From Paenibacillus donghaensis (GTDB lineage: Bacteria > Bacillota > Bacilli > Paenibacillales > Paenibacillaceae), in the NCBI RefSeq assembly GCF_002192415.1, contig NZ_CP021780.1, forward strand, positions 4,340,001-4,404,000: 64,000 nucleotides of DNA, written 5' to 3'. Below the pieces are notes generated by a model that saw only the letters and a program-made list of their open reading frames with translations, did no database searches and was not told the origin of the DNA. Position 1 is the first letter of the stretch. Each line of letters begins with the position of its first letter. Positions 35,469 through 43,846 of the stretch are shown piece by piece. The translations under genes and the position numbers were made by a program.

Positions 35469-36056
35469 CTAGCTCGCACTTGGCTTGCCGGTAGCGATCA
35501 TCTCGCGGATGCGTCCCATGATAACATCGGTGACGGCCTCCAAAGAGTCACTGCCTGCGCCTTCGAACGCGCTGAGATCGACGGGAGCGCCGTAAACAAC
35601 AGTCATTCGGCGGAAGGGCTTGTACTGACCGATAATAGCAGCCGGTATAACGGCAGCGCCGCTGCGCAATGCGAAGCTCGCTGCACCCTTCTTGGCAACG
35701 CCGGCATCAGAATTCCTGGTGCCTTCCGGGAAAATACCCATGACATTGCCGCCGCGGAGCGTATTAAGAGCCGTCTTAATGGATTCTTTGCTTACGCCTC
35801 CACGCTTCACAGGAAAAGCGCCCACTTTCTTGATGAGCCAGCCCAGAACAGGAACCTTGAACAGCTCCGCCTTGGCCATGTACTTTACCTGGCGGTCCAG
35901 CTTAATCCCAATGGTCATGGGATCCAGCAGACTTAAATGGTTGGCGCACAGCAGCACCCCGCCCTCCTTCGGCACATTCTCTTTGCCCACGATATTCAGC
36001 GGGTAAACAATGGCATAAATCAAGCGAAGCAAACCCCGGCAAATTACATAAATCAT
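35469..36056 (-). CDS. plsC: 1-acyl-sn-glycerol-3-phosphate acyltransferase
   Basis: The ATG at 36056 overlaps the cmk stop as ATGA and gives 195 residues. The acyltransferase motifs NHLSLLDP (H-x4-D) and FPEGTRN are present, with a hydrophobic N-terminal anchor. It makes phosphatidic acid from lysophosphatidic acid, the next step after GpsA and PlsY encoded nearby. It corresponds to the gene between cmk and ypfD in many bacilli. Confidence 0.94.
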   Translation of the reverse strand: MIYVICRGLLRLIYAIVYPLNIVGKENVPKEGGVLLCANHLSLLDPMTIGIKLDRQVKYMAKAELFKVPVLGWLIKKVGAFPVKRGGVSKESIKTALNTLRGGNVMGIFPEGTRNSDAGVAKKGAASFALRSGAAVIPAAIIGQYKPFRRMTVVYGAPVDLSAFEGAGSDSLEAVTDVIMGRIREMIATGKPSAS

Positions 36057-36763
36057 AAATGATTTCTCTCCTCGTCCACATGAGTTCTGCAATGGGACAC
36101 AATGGCCTCCACAACCTGATTGATATCCATAAACGTCGTATCCAGAAGAATGGCATCTTCGGCACGGCGCAGCGGAGAAATCTCCCGCCCTTCATCCAGA
36201 CGGTCCCGCTCTGCGATATCATGTTCAAGCTGCTGAAGCGTAACCTGTTCCGCATCTCTCAGCTCATTGTAACGGCGGAGAGCCCGTTCCTCAACACTTG
36301 CCGTCATGAAAATCTTCACTTCGGCATCCGGCAGCACGGTCGTACCGATATCGCGGCCATCCATCACCACGCCTTTGCGGAGCGCCATTTCGCGCTGCAG
36401 ATCGCTCAGTCTGGTTCTGACACCCTTCAGTTTCGAATACTGCGACACCTGGCCGCTGACCTGTAGACTGCGGATATGCGGAGTAATATCTTCCCCATTG
36501 ATCAGCACCTTCTGCACATCCTGTTCAGGAATAAGCTCAATCATGAGGTCGCGGACAACCTGGTCCACTTGCTCCTCATCCAGATAGGAAATTCCTTTCC
36601 GAATCATATACCAGGTTATGGCCCGGTACATGGCTCCGGTATCGACATAGATGTAAGACAGCTTCCGGGCGACCAAGCGGGCTACTGTGCTCTTACCTGC
36701 CCCGGCAGGTCCGTCGATGGCGACGTTAAATCTCTCGTAAGTATGTGTACCCTGCCTATCCAA
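36053..36763 (-). CDS. cmk: Cytidylate kinase
   Basis: A 236-residue kinase with P-loop GPAGAGKST near residue 18, DTGAMYRA, and MDGRDIGTTVLP. It phosphorylates CMP and dCMP. It starts at TTG, ten bases after GGAGG; an ATG between them is out of frame. The N-terminus (DRQGTHTYERF) is about ten residues longer than usual, so a start a little further in is possible but lacks a ribosome binding site. Confidence 0.96.
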   Translation of the reverse strand: MDRQGTHTYERFNVAIDGPAGAGKSTVARLVARKLSYIYVDTGAMYRAITWYMIRKGISYLDEEQVDQVVRDLMIELIPEQDVQKVLINGEDITPHIRSLQVSGQVSQYSKLKGVRTRLSDLQREMALRKGVVMDGRDIGTTVLPDAEVKIFMTASVEERALRRYNELRDAEQVTLQQLEHDIAERDRLDEGREISPLRRAEDAILLDTTFMDINQVVEAIVSHCRTHVDEERNHL

Positions 36764-36837
36764 CGGGGCATTACCTCCTCAAACACTCTTCATCAATCGG
36801 GAAGCCTGCCCACCGAAACACAGTGGCTGGTTCCTGC

Positions 36838-36880
36838 AATATCAGTAAGCACACACAAATTGTGTATGCTTACTGATATT
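36838..36880. repeat. 43-bp imperfect palindrome upstream of cmk
   Basis: AATATCAGTAAGCACACACAA (arm split at 36838-36858) pairs with its complement at 36860-36880 with 20 of 21 positions matched around a single central base. No T-run follows on either strand, so it is unlikely to be a terminator. It lies between the ypfA terminator and the cmk start and could be an operator or an RNA hairpin in the cmk leader. Confidence 0.6.
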
Positions 36881-36884
36881 ATCA

Positions 36885-36907
36885 AGAAAAAAGCAGGCAT
36901 TGCCTGC
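36885..36907 (-). terminator. Rho-independent terminator of ypfA
   Basis: GCAGGC-AAT-GCCTGC followed by TTTTTT on the minus strand. Confidence 0.75.
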
Positions 36908-36989
36908 GACTTATAAAATTATACCACAGAATACGCTTCAGTGCAAAACAGCATAGACTGTTCACACGGTAAGAAGAAACGGTTTCGCC

Positions 36990-37033
36990 GTCCTCTGTAA
37001 GAGGCGGCATCCATTTCTGCGAGAAATAGAAGG
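36990..37033 (+). repeat. Short dispersed repeat, copy 2
   Basis: CGTCCTCTGTAAGAGGCGG then CATCC ATTTCTGCGAGAAAT, matching the copy at about 7031 in its core. CCTCTGTAAGAGG and ATTTCTGCGAGAAAT are each small hairpins. Confidence 0.5.
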
Positions 37034-37040
37034 AAAAATA

Positions 37041-37703
37041 TCAGCGGTTGCGGAAATCAAACTGGCGCTCGAAGCAGAAGCGGATAATTTTCTGGCGCTC
37101 CGAATCGGAAATAGCGGCAAATTTCAGCATCACCAGATTGCGCCCGTTCTCCAGTGTCTTGATGCGGACGATTTCACCTTCGAAATTGACATGCTCCGTG
37201 CTCCCGTTGCGATAGGGCAGCAGCACCCAGCAGAACAGCTTACAGCCAACTTCAAGCTTTACTTTGCCATCTGTCAGAAACGAGGTTCCGCCGCCGCCGA
37301 TGTCGTCGGTACGAACCAGGAAACGGTTTCCTAGCTTGTCTCTGACCGCCAGCTCCAGTTCAGCATTCACACGGAAGAAGCTTCGTCTCTGGATCTTGAA
37401 GATCGATTCGGCAGCAGGCTTGTTGACACGCACCATGCGAATTACATCTTCCTTGAACCCCAGCACATGCGTGTTGAAATAATTCTTGATCCCACCTTCC
37501 GTAATGAAATATACAGAAAGCTCATCCCCTATGAACAGCTTTTTGAGTCGACCATTGCTCTCTTGTATTGGAACTTCAATCCAAAAAGCTTCGTCCTCGT
37601 TCTCCGCAATTCTTGATTTATATTCCACTTCTGCCTCAGCGTCGTCGCTAGACGCAACCTGTATGTATAGATACTCATTGATTTTGGGATACAAAGATGT
37701 CAC
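37041..37703 (-). CDS. ypfA: PilZ-domain flagellar brake protein, YpfA/MotI-like
   Basis: A 220-residue protein with an N-terminal YcgR-like beta domain and a C-terminal PilZ domain. The c-di-GMP-binding signature is RRSFFRV at about residues 106-112 with DIGGGGTSF some 25 residues on. In B. subtilis YpfA (MotI/DgrA) binds c-di-GMP and stops the flagellar motor. Position next to cmk supports orthology. It starts at GTG, with only a weak GAG-type ribosome binding site visible. Confidence 0.9.
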   Translation of the reverse strand: MTSLYPKINEYLYIQVASSDDAEAEVEYKSRIAENEDEAFWIEVPIQESNGRLKKLFIGDELSVYFITEGGIKNYFNTHVLGFKEDVIRMVRVNKPAAESIFKIQRRSFFRVNAELELAVRDKLGNRFLVRTDDIGGGGTSFLTDGKVKLEVGCKLFCWVLLPYRNGSTEHVNFEGEIVRIKTLENGRNLVMLKFAAISDSERQKIIRFCFERQFDFRNR

Positions 37704-37789
37704 CGCCAGCTCGTATAGTGATTATGCTAACATTGATTATAGCATGGCGTTTTATAAGCGGGCGAGAAAAATTTCCCTTGCCTTGCAAT

Positions 37790-37826
37790 AAAAAAGCAGA
37801 GAACACCCTTAATTGGCGCTCCCTGC
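37790..37826 (-). terminator. Rho-independent terminator after ypeB
   Basis: On the minus strand GCAGGGAGCGCC pairs fully with GGUGUUCUCUGC if four G-U pairs are allowed, followed by TTTTTT. On the plus strand the same positions would mismatch, so it is strand-specific. Confidence 0.7.
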
Positions 37827-37838
37827 TTCGCACTTCGA

Positions 37839-39199
37839 TTATTTCTTATCCTTTCCCCCGGTAGAAGTCCTGATCTCCTCCACCGCTTCCTCATGCCCAT
37901 CCTCGGCATTCAGATAAATCCGGTACTGGGACCCGTTGATAGTTCCGCCGTATTCATAGGTCAGCACTTCTGCAGCATCCTCATTCTCAATCCAGGCAAG
38001 CCGTTGATACAGAATTTTGAGCTTCGGATTGAGGAATTTCTCTGCCTGCGCGGAGGTTAGCGCCGGTTTCGGCAGCTCCCGGTTGTCCTTATGCTGGCGG
38101 ACGTAATCGCTGGCCTGAAAGCCGGTAGGCTCCCCGGTGTCCAGACCGACTCGAAGCGTCATTTTCTCGGGATAGATCAGCACACCGTCCTGGCTTGTCA
38201 CAAAAGTGAGATTGCCCATATTATCGAACCGGTCTGCATTGACGGCCGTCATGTTGGGATATCCTTTCTGCTTCAGGAATTCCTGTGACTTCGCTACCGC
38301 CTGTTCCATGGATACTTTGGCCGGCCCCACCTCGCGGCTGTCGCTGTAAGAGATCAGCAGCCCGCCTTCTCTGGTGAAATCCATACTGAGCGCCGGCTTG
38401 TTCTTAGCGCCGCTGACTGTCGCCGTATACGAAGCCCATTCGGTGCCTTTGCCGTTTTCCTTGATCTCAATGCGGGCTTCCGGGCCGGCTTCCGCGAATT
38501 TGCGGGCTTTGCGCTTCACATCCTCGGCAGTTACCGGAGTGCCCCCAGCTTCTTGACCGAACGCTTGTCATAAATACTGGCGACGGATGGGCCCCAATCC
38601 AGCTCTGGATAGGCTGCTACACGCTTGTCCACCGTTTTAAAGCCGTCGATAATAGTGTTGTCCTCCGCCTTCTCTTCTGTAGCCAGCGCTGTCTCCACAT
38701 CCATCCAACGCAGCCGATTGCTGATTACCTTGTTCTGAACATCCTGCAGATCCTTCGAGATTTCACCCGAGTCCTTATAAAGGGTCATCAGATTGGCCAT
38801 TTCGGCCTCGGACAGCGGCTGCTTGTTGAAATCGCGGACAGCAGCCTTATAAGAGAAATTCGCGATCTTGGAGAGGAATTCTTCCGTCTCACTAAATGGC
38901 AGCAGGGTCAGCGGCAGCTGGTTAATCTCATTCTGCGCTTCACTGGTCAGGCGCCACACATTCACCAGCCCCTTGCGGTGCATTCCGCTGGCTGCGGTAT
39001 GCACCGCAAGCGTATTTCCCAGTTCCCCGTGCAGCCGCTCCACATGGTACGACAAGTCGTGGAAGGCCCGCTGGTACTGGTTCTCGGCCTTGATCAGAAT
39101 CGAATTTTTCTCCTGATTCTCCTGATAACCCCAAACCAGCGCTCCAATCAGCAGCAAGGTGGCAAGCGGGAACATGATCGCACTTAATCTTTTGTACAT
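37839..39199 (-). pseudogene. ypeB: Germination protein YpeB, split by a frameshift
   Basis: Two adjoining frames together make one YpeB of about 450 residues. The N-terminal part (39199-38531, 222 residues) has a signal-anchor helix and the DUF4349-like helical region and ends ...KKLGALR. The C-terminal part (to 37839) with YpeB/PepSY repeats continues in another frame. Adding one G to the run of five at 38542-38546 restores KKLGGTPVTAEDVKRKARKF. YpeB is needed with the lytic enzyme SleB for cortex hydrolysis in Bacillus. The break may be real or a homopolymer sequencing error. Confidence 0.85.
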
Positions 39200-39299
39200 A
39201 GGGCAACAAATCTCCTTTCGGTAGCTAATTGCCGTTAGTTTGACAATAACCAGGAAGACTTATGCACTGGGTTGCCCTGTAAATCTTGCTCGCAGGTCG

Positions 39300-39446
39300 T
39301 CAGTAGCGTTCTTCGATCTCAAATCCGCTGCTGCTATTGCACAGGCATTGCTTGAATCCGGTCTGGATTACACCCTGCTCCTTGCTGCCTCTCAATATGT
39401 AGGTTTCACCGCACTGCTTGCAAATAATTCGAATCTTAACACGCAA
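39300..39446 (-). CDS. Small cysteine-containing protein
   Basis: A TTG start at 39446, eight bases after GAGGG, gives 48 residues with two cysteine pairs in the order IICKQCGETY and KQCLC, a possible zinc knuckle. No family is recognised. It lies between prsW and ypeB, where Bacillus has sleB. A longer frame from an ATG at 39482 has no ribosome binding site. Confidence 0.5.
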   Translation of the reverse strand: MRVKIRIICKQCGETYILRGSKEQGVIQTGFKQCLCNSSSGFEIEERY

Positions 39447-39520
39447 AAAAGACACCCTCTCTCCTCTCTGGAATTCCTGCATGCGGAACTACCCTTCGGA
39501 TATAAGTGTGTCCATTTGGA

Positions 39521-40216
39521 TTAGAGGTTAACCTCTTCCTCACGTTTCAAGAAACGGAACGGCGAGCGGCTGTTGGCCCTGGCCACCTTGCCCATGCCCC
39601 CGTACCACAGCAGCGCCATCAACGGAACGATGAACCAAATCCAGTAAATCGTCATGGTCGAGAGGATGAAATCATAGATTCCGTGCCACAGCAGCGGCAG
39701 CAGCAGGGAAAGAGCAAGCGTTCTCCTGGTCTTGGCACCCTTGGAGAACTTAGCTCGGCCCATATGGTAACCCATGATGACTCCAAACATGGCGTGTCCC
39801 GAAACGGGAAGCAGTGCTCTGACAAACATCGTGCCGATAGAAGCTTGACTGTACCAGGCATACATTACATTCTCTATGGTTGCGAAGCCGAGCGAAATCG
39901 CTACGGCATATAGTATTCCATCATAAGGCTCGTCAAATTCAGTATGGTTGTAAACCATATGGTACAGCACAAACCACTTCAGACACTCCTCGACACCAGC
40001 CGAAATCAGAAACGATTCTACATAAGGACCGCCTTCCAGGCCAAGCATCAGACCTCTCTGAATAATCATTACAGGAAAAACAATCAGCAGGCCCAGCAGG
40101 AACACCTTCATAACCATATGAAGCGGCTCCTGGTCATACTTGTCTTTCAGATAAAAGAAGGTCAGCAGAGCAAGTCCCGGCGCCACTGCCGACGAAATAA
40201 CCGATAACAAAAGCAC
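39521..40216 (-). CDS. prsW: Intramembrane glutamic protease PrsW
   Basis: A 231-residue integral membrane protein with about seven hydrophobic segments. The PrsW motifs are visible: EECLKW (catalytic Glu pair), IENVMYAW, SGHAMFG and LWHGIYDF. In B. subtilis PrsW makes the first cut of the anti-sigma factor RsiW. A membrane anti-sigma factor is encoded elsewhere in this window, but a link is only possible. It starts at GTG after GGGAGG. Confidence 0.93.
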   Translation of the reverse strand: MLLLSVISSAVAPGLALLTFFYLKDKYDQEPLHMVMKVFLLGLLIVFPVMIIQRGLMLGLEGGPYVESFLISAGVEECLKWFVLYHMVYNHTEFDEPYDGILYAVAISLGFATIENVMYAWYSQASIGTMFVRALLPVSGHAMFGVIMGYHMGRAKFSKGAKTRRTLALSLLLPLLWHGIYDFILSTMTIYWIWFIVPLMALLWYGGMGKVARANSRSPFRFLKREEEVNL

Positions 40217-40314
40217 CGAAAAACCTCCCTATGCCGCTAAGACACTTTCATCTCAATCTGTAATGCAAACAGCAGGGCCGAACAGCGGTTCAAGCCTGCC
40301 AGCCCTGCCATTCC

Positions 40315-40929
40315 TTATTCCTGACGTTTAAAGTGCGTGCACAGCAGTTCTATGGCGTTCTCCGCCATGACTGTCTTACCGTACTCTTCCAGCACAGCTT
40401 CCGTAACTGGCGAGGAATCCCCGAATTCCGCAAGCACACCGACTAGTCCGGACAATGCGCCCTCTTCAAACTCCTTCGGATCGAAGTATAGATACCACTT
40501 ATCATTATAAGAATACAGTTTCCCCAAGGAAGTAATATTGCCGATGAGCACATGGGCCGCTTCAATCAAAACCTCAAAATCGCGGAATGCATATACAATG
40601 GAGTCGCTTTGTTCAAGAGTAACTTCCATTTCATAAATCTCTTCTGGCAATTCTTCTTCTCCTGAAGCGCCGTATTGATGGTGATCATATTTCCCTCGGG
40701 TCACAATAACGACCATGCCTTGCGCGGGCAATGCGAACACTTCCACAGCCAATGGACCTGTAGCATCAAAGCCAAGCTCACTGTAAGCCTGGTCCATCAT
40801 TTCTGTGAAGAGGTCGTGCACCTTGGGAACCTCCTGCCACATATCTTCCTTCTGGATGCCCCGCTCGCTCAGGTCGTCAAAAGTGAGGAAAATCCGTATC
40901 TTATCTTGACTTAATCGCTCTATTCTCAT
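40315..40929 (-). CDS. ypbH: Adaptor protein of the MecA/YpbH family
   Basis: The ATG at 40929 follows AAGGAGG and gives 204 residues. The N-terminus MRIERLSQDKIRIFLTF and the segment DLSERGIQKED with GPLAVEVFALPAQGMVVIV match YpbH, the paralog of the ClpC adaptor MecA. The C-terminal half has the MecA ClpC-binding fold. Such adaptors deliver substrates such as ComK to ClpCP. It lies near ypbD/E/G homologs, matching Bacillus order. Confidence 0.9.
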   Translation of the reverse strand: MRIERLSQDKIRIFLTFDDLSERGIQKEDMWQEVPKVHDLFTEMMDQAYSELGFDATGPLAVEVFALPAQGMVVIVTRGKYDHHQYGASGEEELPEEIYEMEVTLEQSDSIVYAFRDFEVLIEAAHVLIGNITSLGKLYSYNDKWYLYFDPKEFEEGALSGLVGVLAEFGDSSPVTEAVLEEYGKTVMAENAIELLCTHFKRQE

Positions 40930-40958
40930 GACAGGATCCTCCTTTTGCAAGCTCATTT

Positions 40959-40986
40959 ATTATAATGTATGATGAGTCCTGAGTAA
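40959..40986 (-). promoter_or_regulatory. Possible promoter of ypbH
   Basis: A TATAAT on the minus strand (40964-40959) with a weak TTACTC 16-17 bases upstream, 30 bases before the ATG. Confidence 0.4.
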
Positions 40987-41080
40987 TGAGCCAAAAATGG
41001 TTACTATGTATGTATGTTATCATTTTGCCGCCGTAAATGCACGCAAATAAATATCCAATTGGAAACCACATGAATTTCAA

Positions 41081-41125
41081 TAAAAAGAATCATTTTGCGG
41101 ACAGTTACACCCCCAAAATGATTCT
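41081..41125 (-). terminator. Rho-independent terminator
   Basis: AGAATCATTTTG pairs with CAAAATGATTCT across 16 bases, followed by TTTTT on the minus strand. It ends the hypothetical gene just upstream. Confidence 0.8.
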
Positions 41126-41142
41126 GCTGCAACCCTTTGCGT

Positions 41143-41514
41143 TTACAATCCAGGTATGGACGTATGTGTTTCCTTGAGAATCTGCTCCACTTCGTTTTTC
41201 ACATCAGGGTTGCTGCGGATGAAATCCTTCAGCATACTGAGGTTGGACTCCTTCGATTTCAGCAGTGTTTCATCTTTGTGCCCGTTATCCACGGCATGAG
41301 ACTTTTTGCTGTGGGTATCCTCTCCCGAAGATGCTGTGCTGCCGAATCCGGTCATGGCCATGCCCATAATCTTGTCCTTGGCTTTATCTGCTGCGGAGCC
41401 CATCGAGCCTCCGGATTGTCCCAGCGAGGACATCATGTTGCCGCGTTTCTTGGACATCATCATGCTGGCTGCGGCACCTAATACCACTCCGCATAGAAAT
41501 GACGAAGTATTCAT
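41143..41514 (-). CDS. Hypothetical protein with N-terminal membrane segment
   Basis: The ATG at 41514 follows AAGGAGG at 8 bases and gives 123 residues. The N-terminus (SSFLCGVVLGAAASMMMSKKR) is a short membrane helix followed by a basic stretch, then a Ser/Gly/Met-rich region and an acidic helical tail. The layout is like YtxH-type small envelope proteins. No function can be assigned. It is divergent from the polysaccharide deacetylase gene. Confidence 0.7.
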   Translation of the reverse strand: MNTSSFLCGVVLGAAASMMMSKKRGNMMSSLGQSGGSMGSAADKAKDKIMGMAMTGFGSTASSGEDTHSKKSHAVDNGHKDETLLKSKESNLSMLKDFIRSNPDVKNEVEQILKETHTSIPGL

Positions 41515-41599
41515 ATTTCTAACCTCCTTGTATGGTAAAATCATGTCTAGTGTTCTCTGAAAGATTCCGGCTCATACAATCTAATCACAGGAAAGAGAG

Positions 41600-42517
41600 A
41601 TGAAAAAAGTGGGTAAAATGACATCTGTGCTGCTGCTCGCTACCCTCTTGCTGTCTGCTTGCAGCAACAGTGGAGATGCGAACAACAGTCAGGCGCAGGA
41701 AGCGGATAACCAGTCCACTGCGACTGCCACACCAATGATTGAGGCTACAGCGGCTCCGCAGAGCGCTGCTCCTGCAGCTACACAAGCCCCTGCCGCATCG
41801 CTTGCGCCACAGGCAACAGCGCAGGCAACAGCGCAGGCACAGGAAGCCGTAGCGGCTGCCAATGAGGAAGTTCCGCTGCTGTACCATATGAACAAGAATT
41901 ATGATATTGTCCCCAATGAAGAAGGCACCAATAAGAAGGTCGTTCTGCTGACCTTTGATGACGGTCCCAAGGATGCGGCCATGATCAATCCGCTGATGGA
42001 TATTCTGGACAAGCACAAGGCGAAAGCGATTTTTTTTGTCAACGGCTACCGGGTCAAGGAGCATCCTGAGCTGTTGAAACTGATCCATGAGCGCGGCGGC
42101 ATTCTTGGCAATCACAGCTGGGATCATATTGTGCTGAAGGATAAATCCTACGCCGAAGTGAAGAAGCAGATCGAGGATGTGCAGACGATCGTTAAGGAAG
42201 TCACAGGTGAAGCCCCCAACTTCTTCCGGCCGCCGCACGGCGCTGGCGGAGATGTCGGCAAGAAAGTGGCAGCCGAGAACAATATGCTCTATATGAATTG
42301 GTCTGTTGGATCCCTGGACTGGGAAATGAAAGAAACGGACAGCAACAAAACGGAGAAGCTGATCAGCAATGTGACCGACCAGCTGCATTCCGGCAGTAAC
42401 ATCCTGATGCATGAGCTGCAGTGGACAGTGGACGGGCTGGACCAACTGCTGACCACGCTCGAAGGCAAAGGCTACAGCTTCGTAGATCCGCGCAGCATTG
42501 AGTTGAAGATGCGTTAA
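41600..42517 (+). CDS. Lipoprotein polysaccharide deacetylase (CE4)
   Basis: A 305-residue protein with a lipobox LSAC (Cys about 21), a long low-complexity Ala/Thr/Gln/Pro linker (about 25-90), and a NodB-homology domain. The CE4 motifs are TFDDGP (metal-binding Asp), HSWDH (the H-x3-H pair), RPPHG and LMHE. It would deacetylate peptidoglycan or another N-acetylated glycan outside the membrane. It is preceded by GGAAAGAGAG and followed by a terminator. Confidence 0.93.
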   Translation: MKKVGKMTSVLLLATLLLSACSNSGDANNSQAQEADNQSTATATPMIEATAAPQSAAPAATQAPAASLAPQATAQATAQAQEAVAAANEEVPLLYHMNKNYDIVPNEEGTNKKVVLLTFDDGPKDAAMINPLMDILDKHKAKAIFFVNGYRVKEHPELLKLIHERGGILGNHSWDHIVLKDKSYAEVKKQIEDVQTIVKEVTGEAPNFFRPPHGAGGDVGKKVAAENNMLYMNWSVGSLDWEMKETDSNKTEKLISNVTDQLHSGSNILMHELQWTVDGLDQLLTTLEGKGYSFVDPRSIELKMR

Positions 42518-42556
42518 ACATTGCAGTGAAGTTCATAATAAAGTGAAGTTCATGTC

Positions 42557-42597
42557 AAAGAGGTATCCTCCGCATCTGCGGCCGGATACCTCTTTTT
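42557..42597 (+). terminator. Terminator after the deacetylase gene
   Basis: AAAGAGGTATCC pairs with GGATACCTCTTT, followed by TT on the plus strand. It sits between convergent genes and may act both ways. Confidence 0.75.
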
Positions 42598-42644
42598 GGC
42601 ATTCATTATCATAAACTGCCTTACGCACACACCCGGTGCCCTAT

Positions 42645-43478
42645 TCAGTCCTGTGGACAACGTAGCGTAAGGACATGCATTTCGGCCGGACTGCCCCAGC
42701 GCAGCGGGAGATGCGCGGTACCGAAGCCGCGGCTGATCAGCAGCTGCGCTCTGGCACCGGCAGCACCGACCTGTGGCCATTCATACCAGCCTGCATTATA
42801 GGTACGGTAGAAGTTGTCCACATGACCGTGGCCGATAAAGGGCAGGACCACCTGCCCTCCGTGCGTATGCCCGGCCAGGATCAGATTGGCAGGCTGTGGC
42901 CCGCGCTCTGACAGCCACAACGGATCATGGACCAGAATAATCCGGCAGCTGCCTTCACTGCCTGGCGGAAGCGGCGGCAATGGAGCGTAGCCCTTCTTCC
43001 CCCCTGTGGCGGGGAAGTCTACCCCGGTCAGCCACAGCTGCCCACCGCCGTGCTCAATTACTGTGTTCCGGTCCCGCAGCAGCACTGCTCCGCTGCTGTG
43101 GATTATATCATCGACCTTGCCAATATCGGCGCGGTAATCATGATTGCCGTGGACTGCATAAGTAGGAGCAATGGAGGTAACCAGTTTCATATTCATTCTT
43201 AGACGTTCAAGTGGACTGTTCCTCTCCGTGAGATCGCCGCCGAGAAATACGGCATCCACATGTCCAAGGGAAGACAGCATGGCGGCCGGAAGAGTACGGC
43301 GGTGAATATCGGATATAAACAGGATGCGAAATCCGTCCAAGGCTTCAGGCAGCGAATACAGAACTATTTCCTCGGCAATAATCTGTTTGCCGAAGGCTTC
43401 CGCCACCATTACTGCACCGATTACAACTGCGGCAAGCAGCAGAACGAATCCGGCCATGAGCAGCAGGCCCGTCACCAT
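42645..43478 (-). CDS. ypbG: Membrane-anchored metallophosphoesterase, YpbG-like
   Basis: A 277-residue calcineurin-like phosphoesterase with an N-terminal membrane helix (about 3-25). The metal-binding motifs are SDIHRR, GGDLTE, GNHDYRAD, and GHTHGGQ with a final GHGH. The substrate is unknown. The order ypbD-ypbE-ypbG is as in Bacillus. Its ATG overlaps the end of the preceding gene by 7 bases. Confidence 0.9.
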   Translation of the reverse strand: MVTGLLLMAGFVLLLAAVVIGAVMVAEAFGKQIIAEEIVLYSLPEALDGFRILFISDIHRRTLPAAMLSSLGHVDAVFLGGDLTERNSPLERLRMNMKLVTSIAPTYAVHGNHDYRADIGKVDDIIHSSGAVLLRDRNTVIEHGGGQLWLTGVDFPATGGKKGYAPLPPLPPGSEGSCRIILVHDPLWLSERGPQPANLILAGHTHGGQVVLPFIGHGHVDNFYRTYNAGWYEWPQVGAAGARAQLLISRGFGTAHLPLRWGSPAEMHVLTLRCPQD

Positions 43479-43846
43479 AAATCCTTCAGATCCGGCGCCC
43501 CGATCAGCCCCCAGTAGAGTAAAAAGAGCAGCAGCACCACAAACAGGGCAATCAGGGAATTTACAAATATTTTGCTAAAACGGAAACGGTCTGTATTATA
43601 GGTTTTGGTGCGGGACGGCACATTCTCCCCTTCGCTTACTGTGCTGCCCGCCTGTTTTTGTGCGGCGTCAAGACGGACTTTGCGTGATAAGCCCGCAGAA
43701 GCGGTTGCCCGCCGCGACGGCTGGGCCGGAGCCTGCTGCTTCGTCACGGCAGTCTGCGCGGCTACTTTTTTTTCTTTGACAGCTGGTGGCGTTTGGCGAT
43801 TATACTGTTTCTGGCGGGATTTGACCCGGCTTAGCTGCTCACTCAT
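43472..43846 (-). CDS. Small basic membrane protein, ypbE position
   Basis: The ATG at 43846 overlaps the CPBP gene stop as ATGA and follows GGAGG; the product is 124 residues. A Lys/Arg/Gln/Ala-rich N-terminal region (about 1-90) is followed by one membrane helix (FVNSLIALFVVLLLFLLYW) near the C-terminus. It occupies the place of B. subtilis ypbE but has no LysM domain. The function is unknown. Confidence 0.65.
   Translation of the reverse strand: MSEQLSRVKSRQKQYNRQTPPAVKEKKVAAQTAVTKQQAPAQPSRRATASAGLSRKVRLDAAQKQAGSTVSEGENVPSRTKTYNTDRFRFSKIFVNSLIALFVVLLLFLLYWGLIGAPDLKDLW

Noticed and set aside
36838..36880. Terminator for cmk or ypfA
   Set aside because: No T-run on either strand; a separate terminator with TTTTTT lies beside it.
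41585..42445. Minus-strand frame of 286 codons opposite the polysaccharide deacetylase
   Set aside because: It shadows a gene with all CE4 motifs; the composition is unlike a protein.
43472..43846. LysM domain as in B. subtilis YpbE
   Set aside because: The protein has only a basic region and a membrane helix; no LysM motif was seen.
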